Assembly (NCBI GenBank): GCA_964468345.1
Contig: CAYXVZ010000031.1
Location: 5,280 to 69,279 of the forward strand
Direction: 5' to 3'
Source of the DNA: DALYLB01 sp964468345
GTDB lineage: Bacteria; Acidobacteriota; Blastocatellia; RBC074
Length of the DNA: 64,000 bases
Made by a program: the position numbers and the translations under genes. The notes under the pieces are model-generated. The model saw only the letters and a list, made by a program, of their open reading frames with translations, did not search any database and was not told the origin of the DNA. Positions within the stretch are counted from its first letter, which is position 1. Every line of letters begins with the position of its first letter. Positions 28,581 through 37,262 of the stretch are shown one piece after another.

Positions 28581-28640
28581 TCATTTGTCATTTGTCATTT
28601 GTCATTTAAAGACCCAATGACAAATGACAAATGACAAATG
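28581..28640. repeat. Perfect heptamer hairpin (CATTTGT / ACAAATG)
   Basis: Three and a half 7-base units of TCATTTG face the same number of complementary GACAAAT units, giving a stem of about 25 bp with a 9-base loop (TAAAGACCC). It sits between the adaptor and the RND permease of one operon, where it could act as a processing or attenuation site. Confidence 0.9.
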
Positions 28641-28690
28641 GAAAATGAAAAAAGTTTTCGGACGAATGTGAATTTATATCCGGCAACAAA

Positions 28691-30043
28691 TCAGTGATTG
28701 TGTCCCGCGTGTTCATCCCCGCCGCCCGTCGGGCGGAGTTGCCGGAGGCGCAGTTGATAGGCGCCTTGCGTGACGATGCGTTCGCCGGCTTGCAAGCCAT
28801 CGAGAACGGCGATCTGGTCGCCATAGGCGCTTCCCAGCGTGACATCGCGCGGTTCGAATTCCTCGCCGGTGAGAACGACGAAGACCATTTTGCGGCCTTC
28901 ATTTTCCTGCACAGCATCTTTCGGAATCAGCAGCACATCGGCTTTCGCGCCGAAATCCATGCGCAGGTTGGCCTGCATGCCGATCAAGAGAGCGCGGCCC
29001 GCATTGGGCGCCTCGAAGATCACGGAGGCGGCCCGCGTCTGCTCGTCCACAACCGCGCCGAGATCCACCATCGAGGCTTTGAACTCAGTCGCGGGAAAAG
29101 CCGGCGTCGTGAATAGGGCCCGCGCGCCTTTGGTCAGGAGATGCAGATCGCGTTCGAAGACCGGCGCTTCGATCCATACGGTGTCGAGATTGACGATCTC
29201 CAGGATCGCCTCGCCCACCGTGACGTGATCGCCCTCGGCCTTGCGGACTTTGACGACCGTGCCCGAGATGGGCGCAACGATCGGGTGGCCCGAGGCGCTG
29301 ACGCTGGCATCGATGTCGGGCAGTTGAATCGCATTGAGCGCTTCGAGCTGTTCGACCGCGGCTTTATAGGACGCCTCGGCGGTCTGTTGTTTCGCTTTCG
29401 CTTCGAGCTGCTGGTGGACGGAGTAGGCCTTTCGGGCATAAAGCTTGTTGGCGTGATCGAGAGCGACGACGGCGAGATCGTAATCGGCTTTCGCCCGTTC
29501 GACTTCCTGCGCCATCCGGCGGCGTTCCGCGACGAGGCGGGCCTGTTCGATCTGCAACTGGGCGCGCCCGACGGAAATCTGCGCGGCTTCCGCGGCTGAC
29601 ACCTGCTGTCGCAGGACGGCGAGCGTCTGCCCTTTCGTCACGCGCTGCCCGACGCGCGGCAATCGTCCGCCCGTGATCATGCCGCCTACCGCAGGGGCGA
29701 CGATGACCTGATGCCCCATTGCGGGAATGATGCGCCCCGTCGAAACGATCTGCCCCGGCATCTCGGCCTCGACAACGGGAACGTGTTTGAGTTTGATCGC
29801 CCATTGCTGCTCGATGGGCATCAGCACAACGCCGGCCGGATGCTCGTGATCGCCGTGCTCGTGCGAATGATCGTGATCTTCGTGCTCTTCTTTTTTATGC
29901 GAATGCTCGTCCTCGGCCCCGCGCGCGCCCGCATTCGCCGCGCGAAAAGCGATGCCGCCGATCGAGAAAAGCAGCAGAACCGCCATCCCGAGCGCAATCG
30001 AAAACACGGGGCGCGAAAACAGAAAGTTTCGAATGGATGTCAT
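28691..30043 (-). CDS. RND efflux periplasmic adaptor (membrane fusion protein)
   Basis: 450 aa from ATG 30043, chosen because it overlaps the upstream TolC-like stop (ATGA, 30040-30043) and places a membrane anchor (FSIALGMAVLLLFSIGGIAF) at the N-terminus. A His/Glu/Asp-rich segment (residues about 40-65, EDHDHSHEHGDHEH) probably binds metal before the lipoyl (GGRLPRVGQRVTKGQTLAVL), alpha-hairpin and beta-barrel domains. The C-terminus also ends in His-rich GGGDEHAGHNH. These features fit a CzcB/CusB-like adaptor for divalent metals working with the permease at 25425-28550. Confidence 0.9.
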   Translation of the reverse strand: MTSIRNFLFSRPVFSIALGMAVLLLFSIGGIAFRAANAGARGAEDEHSHKKEEHEDHDHSHEHGDHEHPAGVVLMPIEQQWAIKLKHVPVVEAEMPGQIVSTGRIIPAMGHQVIVAPAVGGMITGGRLPRVGQRVTKGQTLAVLRQQVSAAEAAQISVGRAQLQIEQARLVAERRRMAQEVERAKADYDLAVVALDHANKLYARKAYSVHQQLEAKAKQQTAEASYKAAVEQLEALNAIQLPDIDASVSASGHPIVAPISGTVVKVRKAEGDHVTVGEAILEIVNLDTVWIEAPVFERDLHLLTKGARALFTTPAFPATEFKASMVDLGAVVDEQTRAASVIFEAPNAGRALLIGMQANLRMDFGAKADVLLIPKDAVQENEGRKMVFVVLTGEEFEPRDVTLGSAYGDQIAVLDGLQAGERIVTQGAYQLRLRQLRPTGGGDEHAGHNH

Positions 30044-31008
30044 GGTTCGATCTCCGGGAGCGGAAGGCCGACGGCGGCTTCCAGATCGGCGAGACTCGTA
30101 TGATAGGCCGCGAGCGCGCGCCAGTAATCGTTTCGCGATTCCCAGCGCCGTCGCTGCGCTTCGAGCAGCGCAATCTGCGCCCCCTCGTATTCGTTGTAAT
30201 ACGACGCCGCAACGCCGCGGAGGTATTCCGAGGGAGCGATCTGTTGCGCCTTGATTGCGAGCGCGCGCTCCCGATGCGTTTCGGCCGACGCCCATGCGGT
30301 TTCGATTTCGGCCCACAATACAAGCTTTTCACCCTCGGCAGGCAATCGTTTTGCCCTCGCCACCAGATCGCCGGGCGTCGCCCGCATCGGCACGGCCGGC
30401 GCGTCCGCCAGATAAACCCACAGTTCCGGCTGCTCCGTGCTGTTCGTTTTGCCGAGCAGCGCAAAGAGGCGAATCCGCGCCAGACGCTCCGCCAGCCGCA
30501 ATTCCGCCATCGCATCGACGACGCGGGCGCGTTCGAACTTCCATTTCACGGCTTCGCTTTCGGGCGCAATTCCCTCTTCATAACGGGCCTGCCAGCGATT
30601 GATGTAATTATCGAAAAAGCCCAGGTTCTCCTGGGCTTCATAAAGCAGCAATCGACTGAGAACAGCTTCGAGATAGGCTTTTTTGATCTCGCGCATGCCT
30701 TTCCGCGAAATCTCCGCCAGTTGCGCTTCGGCGCTTGCGATGGCCTCCGCTTTCGCCGCCGCGCGGGCCGCGGTCAATCGGTCTTTTGCCGTCTTATAGT
30801 CGGGATTCTGATAAAAATACCATTCCGCCGCATGTTTGAGCGTAAACCCGGAGCCGGGAAATTGCATCGGCCGCCGGGGCGGGTTGGGCAACTCAATGGG
30901 CTGCGGCACCTGCACCGCATTTGGCACCTGCGCCCGCACGGCTCCCGCAGGCAGCAGGAAAAGAATTGCGGCGCCAGACAAAACAATCGGTGTCAGATTC
31001 TGCTTCAT
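30040..31008 (-). CDS. TolC-family outer membrane efflux protein (short)
   Basis: 322 aa from ATG 31008 with a signal peptide (to about VRAQ). Long amphipathic helices (AAEWYFYQNPDYKTAKDRL, LAEISRKGMREIKKAYLEAV) and a duplicated helical arrangement indicate a TolC/CzcC-like protein. It is about 100 residues shorter than the usual 420-450 aa and shorter than the one at 61311-62663, so part of the beta-barrel or a helix pair may be reduced. It is the first core gene of the efflux operon and overlaps the adaptor by four bases. Confidence 0.8.
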   Translation of the reverse strand: MKQNLTPIVLSGAAILFLLPAGAVRAQVPNAVQVPQPIELPNPPRRPMQFPGSGFTLKHAAEWYFYQNPDYKTAKDRLTAARAAAKAEAIASAEAQLAEISRKGMREIKKAYLEAVLSRLLLYEAQENLGFFDNYINRWQARYEEGIAPESEAVKWKFERARVVDAMAELRLAERLARIRLFALLGKTNSTEQPELWVYLADAPAVPMRATPGDLVARAKRLPAEGEKLVLWAEIETAWASAETHRERALAIKAQQIAPSEYLRGVAASYYNEYEGAQIALLEAQRRRWESRNDYWRALAAYHTSLADLEAAVGLPLPEIEP

Positions 31009-31037
31009 TGAGATCCCAATCGAATGGAAACCCGCCT

Positions 31038-31487
31038 TCATTCCACATCGAAATCGGTCATGGTCAGCCGGCCAGTGAATTTCGGATGTTTGAGTTCAAG
31101 TTCGATGTAGTACTCGCCGGCCTTCGGCAAGGAAACCTCCGCCGTATAAACGCCTTTGACTTCGCTCGCCTTGGCCTTGAGAGGAGTGCCGGATTGCGTG
31201 CTTTTCGAACGAGCCAGCATGGAGACTTCGACCTCCGGCACGGGCGTGCCTTCTTCGAGATCGGTCAAATGCAATGCAAACTCGCTCGGCCGGCCCGCTT
31301 TGAGTGGCGCATACACGAGATAGGCCCCGAGCTTTTCGGTGAAAACGGTTTTGCTCCGCTTCGCGCTCTCCGCCGGCGGCGTTTCGCTGGCGGCGCGGGA
31401 ACAGGCCGACAGGCCTCCCACGGTCAAGAGCAGCAGCATGAGCAATCCCCGTTTCCGCCGCGCACTAAGTTTGATTCGCAGCGACAT
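31038..31487 (-). CDS. Lipoprotein, FixH-like fold, linked to RND operon
   Basis: 149 aa from ATG 31487. The signal ends in lipobox LSAC. The mature part contains YLVYAPLKAGRPSEFALHLTDLEEGTPV and GVYTAEVSLPKAGEYYIELEL, an Ig-like strand pattern also found at the N-terminus of some CusB-type adaptors and FixH-like proteins. It directly precedes the TolC-like gene on the same strand. It may be a detached metal- or adaptor-binding domain of the efflux system. The function is inferred only from context. Confidence 0.7.
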   Translation of the reverse strand: MSLRIKLSARRKRGLLMLLLLTVGGLSACSRAASETPPAESAKRSKTVFTEKLGAYLVYAPLKAGRPSEFALHLTDLEEGTPVPEVEVSMLARSKSTQSGTPLKAKASEVKGVYTAEVSLPKAGEYYIELELKHPKFTGRLTMTDFDVE

Positions 31488-31700
31488 AGGGAGATTCGAT
31501 CTTGTTCGCGTTGTTGTTTTCCTCGCCGGAACGGGCGATGGCGGGACGCTAGCATGAACCGTCGAAAACACGCATCGACTTTCAATCAATGGACAGCCTG
31601 AACCCACCAGCGGGCATTCTCGGCCGGTGAATGGAAAGTCTCCCTTATCGATCCGCGCAATTTAAGTCGGTTTTCACTTCGCTACATGGAGTTAGCCCCA

Positions 31701-31830
31701 GCGCGGCGGAGCCGCAACCGAAGGAATGAAGAGAGAGTACGGAACAAAAGGAAATAAGGGAACAAACGGAATAGACCGCCTTTCTTTTTCGTCTGTGCCG
31801 TTATTTCCGTTTGTTCCGTACTCTCTCTGT
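31701..31830. repeat. Family B palindrome (GGAACAAACGGA type)
   Basis: It starts with a GCGGCGGAGCCGCAACCGAA box. A 27-bp stem (GAGAGAGTACGGAACAAA at 31731 and its complement ending 31827, one mismatch) then encloses a 43-base loop. The same box-plus-stem order recurs at 32901-33006, 56231-56345 and reversed at 48727-48855. Confidence 0.8.
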
Positions 31831-31925
31831 CTTACCGCCACTCTATAAACTTGCTGATGTGTTGATTCGTGAATATTCGTGGCAAATCATTCTCGGAATT
31901 TCCATACACACAAATAAAATCCGAC

Positions 31926-32831
31926 CTATTGTTTCGGACTCAACTGTATGCGAACGTTTTGAATGGAGCAGCGGCCCCGGCCGTCATCGAACCAGTCGCG
32001 CAACAGTTCGACCACGCCTCGCCTGCCCTCTCCGATATAGCGGGCGCGACGCGTCTTATATTCCGCCAGAATCGGCGCGGCACGATGTTTCAACATACGA
32101 TCGGCCTCCGTTTCGGCCTGGCCTTTCGGAACGGCCCAGACGAATTGCTGCTTTTCCGCTTTGAAAGTCGGGATGGAATAAAAATCGCGTTCGACGAATT
32201 TTCCCGTCTGCTCCTGCGAGAGGCCGGCATCGACAAAAAAGTCCACGGCAGAGAGGGGAAAACCGAAGAGATATCCGTATCCGCGCCAGCGCGGCCCGTT
32301 CGCGCTGTACTCAACCGCCATCAGCGCTTCGAGCGGATGCGCGTTCGGCGTGATGCCAAAGGGTCCGAAATAGGCCGCGTGCTGCCGTAGCTTTTCCCGC
32401 AGCGACGGAACATTGAAAACAAAGCCTTCGGTGAAGCGAATTTTCTCTTTTGTCTTGTCGTCTTCATAGACCCTGGCGAAATGATGCAGGCCCGCGTGCA
32501 GATCCTCTCCACAGCGCCATGCGGATAACATCGTGCGCGCCTGCTCGATTTCCTGCAGGTCCGGCGCATCGACTTTGATTTTGAACGAGGAAAAGCCGCT
32601 GCTTAAAGGTTTCAGGCCGCCAACGATCGTATACAAGGCTTCCGTATCGAGGGCTTTCAGCAACATTGCTTCGGATCCGGCGCGCAATGCCGGCGGCAGC
32701 GACTCGAAAGGAAAACACTCCCGCCGCGGCACGCCCGGAGGACGCATTTCCGTTTTTGGCGCCTGCGCGTACAGGCTTCCGCACAATCCGGCGCACAACA
32801 GCAGCGCCACCCATCTCACGCGATGAATCAT
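31926..32831 (-). CDS. Secreted hypothetical protein
   Basis: 301 aa from ATG 32831, which places a clear signal peptide (RVRWVALLLCAGLCGSLYAQ) at the N-terminus. No domain recognised. Notable segments are GEDLHAGLHHFARVYEDD, AAYFGPFGITPNAHPLEALM and YGYLFGFPLSAVDFFVDA, suggesting a compact globular periplasmic protein. It is flanked on both sides by family B palindromes and has no clear operon partner. Confidence 0.7.
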   Translation of the reverse strand: MIHRVRWVALLLCAGLCGSLYAQAPKTEMRPPGVPRRECFPFESLPPALRAGSEAMLLKALDTEALYTIVGGLKPLSSGFSSFKIKVDAPDLQEIEQARTMLSAWRCGEDLHAGLHHFARVYEDDKTKEKIRFTEGFVFNVPSLREKLRQHAAYFGPFGITPNAHPLEALMAVEYSANGPRWRGYGYLFGFPLSAVDFFVDAGLSQEQTGKFVERDFYSIPTFKAEKQQFVWAVPKGQAETEADRMLKHRAAPILAEYKTRRARYIGEGRRGVVELLRDWFDDGRGRCSIQNVRIQLSPKQ

Positions 32832-32900
32832 TTGTTCTCTCCGATTCTCCTTGAATGGCAAATTCCGCGCATGCCTGTTCCTGAAAAGACCGTGCATTTA

Positions 32901-33006
32901 CCACGAAGAGCACAAAGCGACGCAGCCGCAACCAATGAAATCCAGGAGAGAACGGAACAAACAGATCGGAGAACAAAAGATGGCCGTTTGTTCCGTTCGT
33001 TCTGTC
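32901..33006. repeat. Family B/C palindromic element
   Basis: It starts CCACGAAGAGCACAAAGC (family C wording), continues with a GCAGCCGCAACCAATGAA box (family B), and then has arms GAACGGAACAAAC and GTTTGTTCCGTTC (to 33003). It lies 5' of the secreted hypothetical gene. Confidence 0.7.
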
Positions 33007-33116
33007 CATTGCCGTTTCTCTGTTTTTCGATTTGATTGCAGCTCCGCAGCTACGTGGTTTGTGCCCTACTGGCTTGCCCTGAATTCGATCCGTTTTCCTT
33101 GAATGGAAAAGATTTC

Positions 33117-33141
33117 CCTCTCGCTTCAGCGGAGCGAGAGG
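33117..33141. terminator. GC-rich hairpin
   Basis: Stem CCTCTCGCT / AGCGAGAGG with a 7-base loop in an otherwise gene-free spacer (32832-33328). There is no T-tract on either side, so terminator function is only a possibility. Confidence 0.35.
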
Positions 33142-33201
33142 AGGACGATTTCTCTATCTCTCAATTTCATCCGAACAAAAACATACGCACAAAAGAAAGA
33201 G

Positions 33202-33295
33202 AAATCATAAGGCAAAAGGATCAGCCCTGAATTCTATTTTGCGAGATATGGGTCGTACTTTTGCCTTTCGATATTTGCCTTTTGCCTTTTGATTT
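33202..33295. repeat. Family A palindrome, second copy
   Basis: Left arm AAATCATAAGGCAAAAGGAT, right arm of TTTTGCC/TTTCGAT/ATTTGCC/TTTTGCC heptamers. The core carries TATTTTGCGAGATATGGG and CGTACTTTTG, clearly homologous to 25235-25327. It lies just past the stop of the response regulator at 33329. Confidence 0.8.
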
Positions 33296-33328
33296 TCCTT
33301 CCTCTGATCCCATGATTCTTGATCTGCT

Positions 33329-33700
33329 TCAGGCTGAAAAGATTCGCTGGATCGAAGGAAACAGATCGACTTCCATCGCGGCTTTGGCGACGAATTCATC
33401 CGCGCCGGCATCGAGCGAAGCCTGGCGATGGGTCGCGGCATCCATCAGGGTCAGCGCGATGATCTTGCATTCGGGGATCATCTGTCGAAGCCGCGGAATG
33501 GCGTCGAGGCCGGGCAGATCATCCATGTTCAAATCGATCAGGATCAAATCCGGCCGAAGCCGCCCGGCCTCCGCCAGGGCCGCGTTGCCGCCGTCCGCCA
33601 CCCCGACGACATCAAGGCCGGGGAATAGTTTCAGGAATCGCGCCGCAATGGAGAGAAACACGGGGCTGTCATCGACCAACAATACGCGGATGTTGTCCAT
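33329..33700 (-). CDS. Single-domain response regulator
   Basis: 123 aa consisting only of a receiver: VLLVDDSPVFL (acidic pair), DLILIDLNMDDLPG (phospho-acceptor Asp), ALTLMDAATH and FVAKAAM (conserved Lys). There is no output domain. It is encoded 12 bases after the NarL-type regulator on the same strand and probably belongs to a phosphorelay with the hybrid kinase at 34586-35746. Confidence 0.9.
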   Translation of the reverse strand: MDNIRVLLVDDSPVFLSIAARFLKLFPGLDVVGVADGGNAALAEAGRLRPDLILIDLNMDDLPGLDAIPRLRQMIPECKIIALTLMDAATHRQASLDAGADEFVAKAAMEVDLFPSIQRIFSA

Positions 33701-33712
33701 AAATTCCCCCTG

Positions 33713-34348
33713 TTACTTGACGATGCCGCGTCGCACGGCGTATCGAATGATATCGGTCAGATTGCTCAATCCGAGTTTACGCATCAGGTGCACGCGATGC
33801 GTTTCGACCGTGCGCGCGCTGATAAAGAGGCGCTCGGCGATCTGCGTGCTGGAATGTCCCTCGGCCGTAAGTTGCAACACCTCCCGCTCGCGATCGCTGA
33901 GCGAGTAATATGGGTCCGCGGGCGCTTCCTGCCCGGCCTTGAAAAAAATCTCCTCGGCGCGTTCCGTCAGCGGACTGCTCAGATAGCGGCGATTGGCGAA
34001 GGCTTCGCGAATCGCCCGGACCAGTTCCTCGGGCGGCGCATCCTTGCGGACATACGCCAGGGCGCCGTTTCGCAGGGCTTCGAGGACGAAGGGCTCGTCG
34101 TCCTGCATCGAAAGAACGACGACGCGCACGCCCATTTTCCGAACCCGCCCCGTCACTTCCAGGCCATTCAATCCCGGCATCATCAGATCGACAATCAGCA
34201 CTTCCGGGCGCAGACGCTCCGCGAGCCGCACGGCTTCCAGGCCGTTATCGGTTTCTCCCACCAGCGTGAAATCGCGCTCCGCCTGCAGGACGGTGCGCAA
34301 TCCCTGGCGAACAAAAGGATGATCGTCAGCGAGAAGAATCGTTGCCAT
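33713..34348 (-). CDS. NarL/FixJ-family response regulator
   Basis: 211 aa from ATG 34348. The receiver (ILLADDHPFVRQGL, EVLIVDLMMPGLNG, YVRKDAPPEEL) is followed by a LuxR-type HTH (LSDREREVLQLTAEGHSSTQ, ISARTVETHRVHLMRKLGL). Upstream in-frame codons run through a repeat element, so longer starts are rejected. It is likely the cognate regulator of the HisKA_3 kinase upstream. Confidence 0.93.
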   Translation of the reverse strand: MATILLADDHPFVRQGLRTVLQAERDFTLVGETDNGLEAVRLAERLRPEVLIVDLMMPGLNGLEVTGRVRKMGVRVVVLSMQDDEPFVLEALRNGALAYVRKDAPPEELVRAIREAFANRRYLSSPLTERAEEIFFKAGQEAPADPYYSLSDREREVLQLTAEGHSSTQIAERLFISARTVETHRVHLMRKLGLSNLTDIIRYAVRRGIVK

Positions 34349-34355
34349 AAATGAT

Positions 34356-34484
34356 GAAGGGGCCCAGCGCTGAAGCGCTGGGCTCGTAGCCCTTCGGGAA
34401 AGCCCCGTGAAACGGGGCTTTCGAATCGATTGGCGAAGGGGCCCAGCGCTGAAGCGCTGGGCTCGTAGCCCTTCGGGAAAGCCC
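34356..34484. repeat. Direct repeat with hairpins, two 50-bp copies
   Basis: Copies 34356-34405 and 34435-34484 are identical, each starting GAAGGGGCCCAGCGCTGAAG. Each contains a near-perfect hairpin (CCCAGCGC TGAA GCGCTGGG). Between them lies another hairpin (AGCCCC GTGAAAC GGGGCT). They are in the spacer between kinase and response regulator, immediately before the regulator's start. Confidence 0.85.
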
Positions 34485-34530
34485 TCTGGAACACGGACAG
34501 ATCTCAAAACGCAGCCGGTGTCTCGTTGTA

Positions 34531-34565
34531 GACAAATGACAAATGACAAATGACAAATGACAAAT
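34531..34565. repeat. Heptamer array GACAAAT, 5 units
   Basis: Five perfect tandem copies of GACAAAT, the same heptamer as in the hairpin at 28581-28640, here without the complementary arm. It sits 20 bases from the kinase stop codon, between kinase and regulator. Confidence 0.9.
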
Positions 34566-34585
34566 AAAACTCCCCCAAGATTGCC

Positions 34586-35746
34586 TCAGGGCTTATCAAT
34601 CTGTCGCGTTCCGGGCTCGTACAGCGGAAACGCCGCAAGCAGGATCGTGCCGCCATTCCGTTTCGACTCGATCGTCAGGCATCCTCCGGCGAGAAGCGCG
34701 CGCTCACTCATGCCCGTCAGGCCGTTGGACGCTCGCGCGGCGAGCGCGGCGTCGAGATCGAAGCCGCATCCATTATCCGCGATTCGCACCTGCAGCTTTT
34801 CGGGATCGACCAGAACATCGACCCGGGCCGCCGCTGCTTGCGCGTGACGGGCGATATTCGTCATGGCCTCCTGCACGATTCGAAAGGCCGCGGTCTCGAT
34901 CGGCGGCGAAAACCGAATCCCTTTCAGGCCTTCGTGCCGGAAATCGATCTTGATTCCTGTGTGTGCCATGAACCGATCGAAATGCCATTGCAGCGCCGCC
35001 AGCAATCCCAGATCATCGAGCACGGCGGGCCGCAGATTGAGCGACATCTCGCGCACGCGGGTCATCAGTTCATTGAGGCCCGCCAACGACTCATCGATCA
35101 GCCCGGCGGCTTCCTCCTGCGGCAACCGGCGCGCCATGGCGAGCCGCAGTTTCAATCCCGTGAGCAATTGCCCGACCTCATCGTGCAGCTCCCGCGCCAG
35201 ATACCGCCGCTCGGTTTCCTGCACCTCCACCAGGCGCTGCGACAGCACGCGCATGCGCTCGCGCGCCGCATCGACTTCCTCGATCTTTTGCCGCAGCTCG
35301 CGCGTGCGCTCTTCGACCCGAAGCTCCAACTGATCTCTCGCCTCCCGCAACTCTTTCAGCAGCGCCGCCCGCTCCATGGCGTGGCGAATGGCGCTGAGCA
35401 GCGCATGATCGATCTCGCGAAAGATGACGAAATCCTGCGCGCCGGCCTGCACGGCGCTGACCGCGGCCGAGTCGTCATTGTCGTGCGACAGCACGATGAT
35501 CGGCGCGCCGGGCGCGGCCGCGGCCAACCGCTTGACCGTTGTCAGCCCCTGAATATCAGGCAACGCCAGACAGGCGAGGACCGCATCGCAGACGTGCCCG
35601 CCCAGGTATTCCAGGCCGTCTTCCAGGCGGTCCGCCTGATGCAAGACGAACTGTTGCGAAGCGCTGGCCCTGATCGCGGTATGAACAGCCGCGATCACTT
35701 CCGGATTGCTCTCGATCAATAAAAGGGTAATTGGTTTTCCGGACAT
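34586..35746 (-). CDS. Sensor histidine kinase with degenerate receiver (HisKA_3)
   Basis: 386 aa. Residues 1-120 are receiver-like, but the phospho-acceptor position reads DAVLACLALPD, with Cys where Asp is expected, so it is probably a pseudo-receiver. A coiled coil (about 125-170, ELREARDQLELRVEERTREL) leads to the H-box YLARELHDEVGQLLTGLKL and to ATPase motifs EAMTNIARHAQ and ADNGCGFD. There is no membrane segment, so this is a cytoplasmic kinase. It is encoded upstream of the NarL-type and single-domain regulators, separated from them by tandem repeats. Confidence 0.9.
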   Translation of the reverse strand: MSGKPITLLLIESNPEVIAAVHTAIRASASQQFVLHQADRLEDGLEYLGGHVCDAVLACLALPDIQGLTTVKRLAAAAPGAPIIVLSHDNDDSAAVSAVQAGAQDFVIFREIDHALLSAIRHAMERAALLKELREARDQLELRVEERTRELRQKIEEVDAARERMRVLSQRLVEVQETERRYLARELHDEVGQLLTGLKLRLAMARRLPQEEAAGLIDESLAGLNELMTRVREMSLNLRPAVLDDLGLLAALQWHFDRFMAHTGIKIDFRHEGLKGIRFSPPIETAAFRIVQEAMTNIARHAQAAAARVDVLVDPEKLQVRIADNGCGFDLDAALAARASNGLTGMSERALLAGGCLTIESKRNGGTILLAAFPLYEPGTRQIDKP

Positions 35747-35822
35747 CTGCGAAAGAAAGAGGAAAAATCCGTAGATTTACGGATGCAGCGATTTTCCCGC
35801 ATCCACTATTCTGCAATTGAGA

Positions 35823-35838
35823 TTGGGGAGGTCCCCAA
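35823..35838. promoter_or_regulatory. Inverted repeat, candidate operator of His-rich gene
   Basis: TTGGGGA-GG-TCCCCAA is a perfect 7+2+7 dyad 43 bases before the ATG of the His-rich protein. It lies exactly between a TTGAGA (35817) and an AATTCA, so it could be a spacer-bound regulator site. The regulator is unknown, and it does not look like a standard Zur or Fur box. Confidence 0.4.
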
Positions 35839-35881
35839 AATTCAAACGTATTCTTATTCCATTCACCTACAGGAGAACTTT

Positions 35882-36199
35882 ATGAGTCACGCATCTCATG
35901 CCAACCACACGCATGTTCACAGCGCGAATTGCGGCCATGTGGCCATTTTGCACGGCGACCATACCGATTATCTGCACGACGGCCATCTGCATTCGCTGCA
36001 TGGCGACCACTATGACGAACACGTCATCGAGATCAGCAGCGCCAATCCGGCTGCCTGCGCGCCGACGTCCTGCGAATGCGCCCATGACGGATGCGGCCAT
36101 CCGACCATTCCGCATGGCGATCATCTCGATTACCTGATCAATGGCCAGTTGCATCATCGCCACGGCGATCATTGCGACAATCATGGCACGCTCGTCTAA
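35882..36199 (+). CDS. His-rich metal-binding protein with internal duplication
   Basis: 105 aa from ATG 35882, preceded by a strong ribosome binding site (caggagaac). Two tandem units share the pattern CGH-x4-HGDHxDYLxxGxLHxxHGDHxDxH (about residues 16-50 and 72-105), linked by a Cys-rich segment (ACAPTSCECAHDGCG). About a quarter of all residues are His. Such proteins are known next to zinc transporters and are sometimes misnamed permeases; this one has no membrane segment. It is probably a zinc or cobalt buffer. It converges on the ZIP gene, the stops only seven bases apart. Confidence 0.85.
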   Translation: MSHASHANHTHVHSANCGHVAILHGDHTDYLHDGHLHSLHGDHYDEHVIEISSANPAACAPTSCECAHDGCGHPTIPHGDHLDYLINGQLHHRHGDHCDNHGTLV

Positions 36200-36205
36200 G
36201 ACCGC

Positions 36206-36970
36206 TCATTTCAATCCGACGGAATGCAAGAGGGCGTGGGTCAGCGCAAACAGTCCCACGCCCACGACGATGGCAATGCGAGAGCGCATGCCGCCGCCGC
36301 GGCTGATTTCGGGAATAAGATCGGATGCCGCGACATACAGCGCCATTCCCCCGGCAAACGGAAGGGCGGACTGGATCGCCGGTTGAAAGATCAGCACGGA
36401 GATCACGCCCAGCATGGTGGCGAAGGCGATGAGCAATGTTGCTCCCTGCGCAATGCGCCGCGGATATCCGGCATTGAGCAATACACAGGCAATCGTGAGT
36501 CCTTCGGGAATCTTATGCATCAAGGCGGCAAGGGCCAGCAGCACACCCAGGCTGAGGCTGACCATCGCGCCGGAAGCGATCGTCACGCCATCGAAAAAGG
36601 TGTGAAGCGTAAGGGCCCCGGCGACCCGAATCGCGGTGGCCCGCTGAAAATGGCCGCGCGCCTCGCCGGAATCAGCGGCAGTAGGGACCGGGCCGTGCCA
36701 ATGCGTTGCGATCAAATGACTGGCCGCCAGAATCGTCAGATATCCGGCAACGAGAATGAGCATCGGGCGCATCGGCGAATCGCCTGCCTGCTGGACCGCG
36801 GTCGGTACGATTTCCAGGCAGACGGCCGCGAGCAGAAATCCCGCGCCCAGGCCGATCAGGGGTTGCAACCGGGATTCCGCCGGCAATCGTTTGAGTGTAA
36901 TGAGCACACCGCCCAGCAGATTCCCACCCGCGGCCAGCATTCCCAGGGCGAACAGATCGTATCGGAGCAT
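36206..36970 (-). CDS. ZIP-family metal transporter
   Basis: 254 aa from ATG 36970. Eight hydrophobic segments are arranged 3+5 around a short His-containing loop (HLIATHWHGPVPTAADSG). TM4 and TM5 carry the metal-site patterns LTLHTFFDGVTIASG and ALMHKIPEGLTIACVLL (HxxPEG), diagnostic of ZIP. It should import zinc or a related divalent cation into the cytoplasm. It is divergent from the CDF exporter across 292 bases that hold no gene, and converges with the His-rich gene, forming a compact metal trio. Confidence 0.93.
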   Translation of the reverse strand: MLRYDLFALGMLAAGGNLLGGVLITLKRLPAESRLQPLIGLGAGFLLAAVCLEIVPTAVQQAGDSPMRPMLILVAGYLTILAASHLIATHWHGPVPTAADSGEARGHFQRATAIRVAGALTLHTFFDGVTIASGAMVSLSLGVLLALAALMHKIPEGLTIACVLLNAGYPRRIAQGATLLIAFATMLGVISVLIFQPAIQSALPFAGGMALYVAASDLIPEISRGGGMRSRIAIVVGVGLFALTHALLHSVGLK

Positions 36971-37262
36971 TTGAAAGCGTCCAGGATTTGTGTTGTTCCA
37001 GATTTTTCGCGGTAAAACGAGGCATCCTAGCTTGCGGCGAGGTGAGCGCACACCAGTTTCCAATGAATGGACGCCCGGCAACCATGGGTGGACAAAATCC
37101 CCCAACGAACAGCACCCGCTTCCATTGATCCGCCCAAAAAAACCACTCACCTCCCGCGATCGCCTGTTGATTGAGATGCGCTTGCGGCGCACATGCGAAC
37201 CGCATACACTCCGGCCCGTTTTTTCGACCACACAATTGCCGCCAAGCGATGGCAAAGGATAA

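Noticed and set aside
34349..34549. N-terminal extension of the NarL-type regulator
   Set aside because: The in-frame upstream codons run through repeated hairpins and a GACAAAT array and do not resemble protein.
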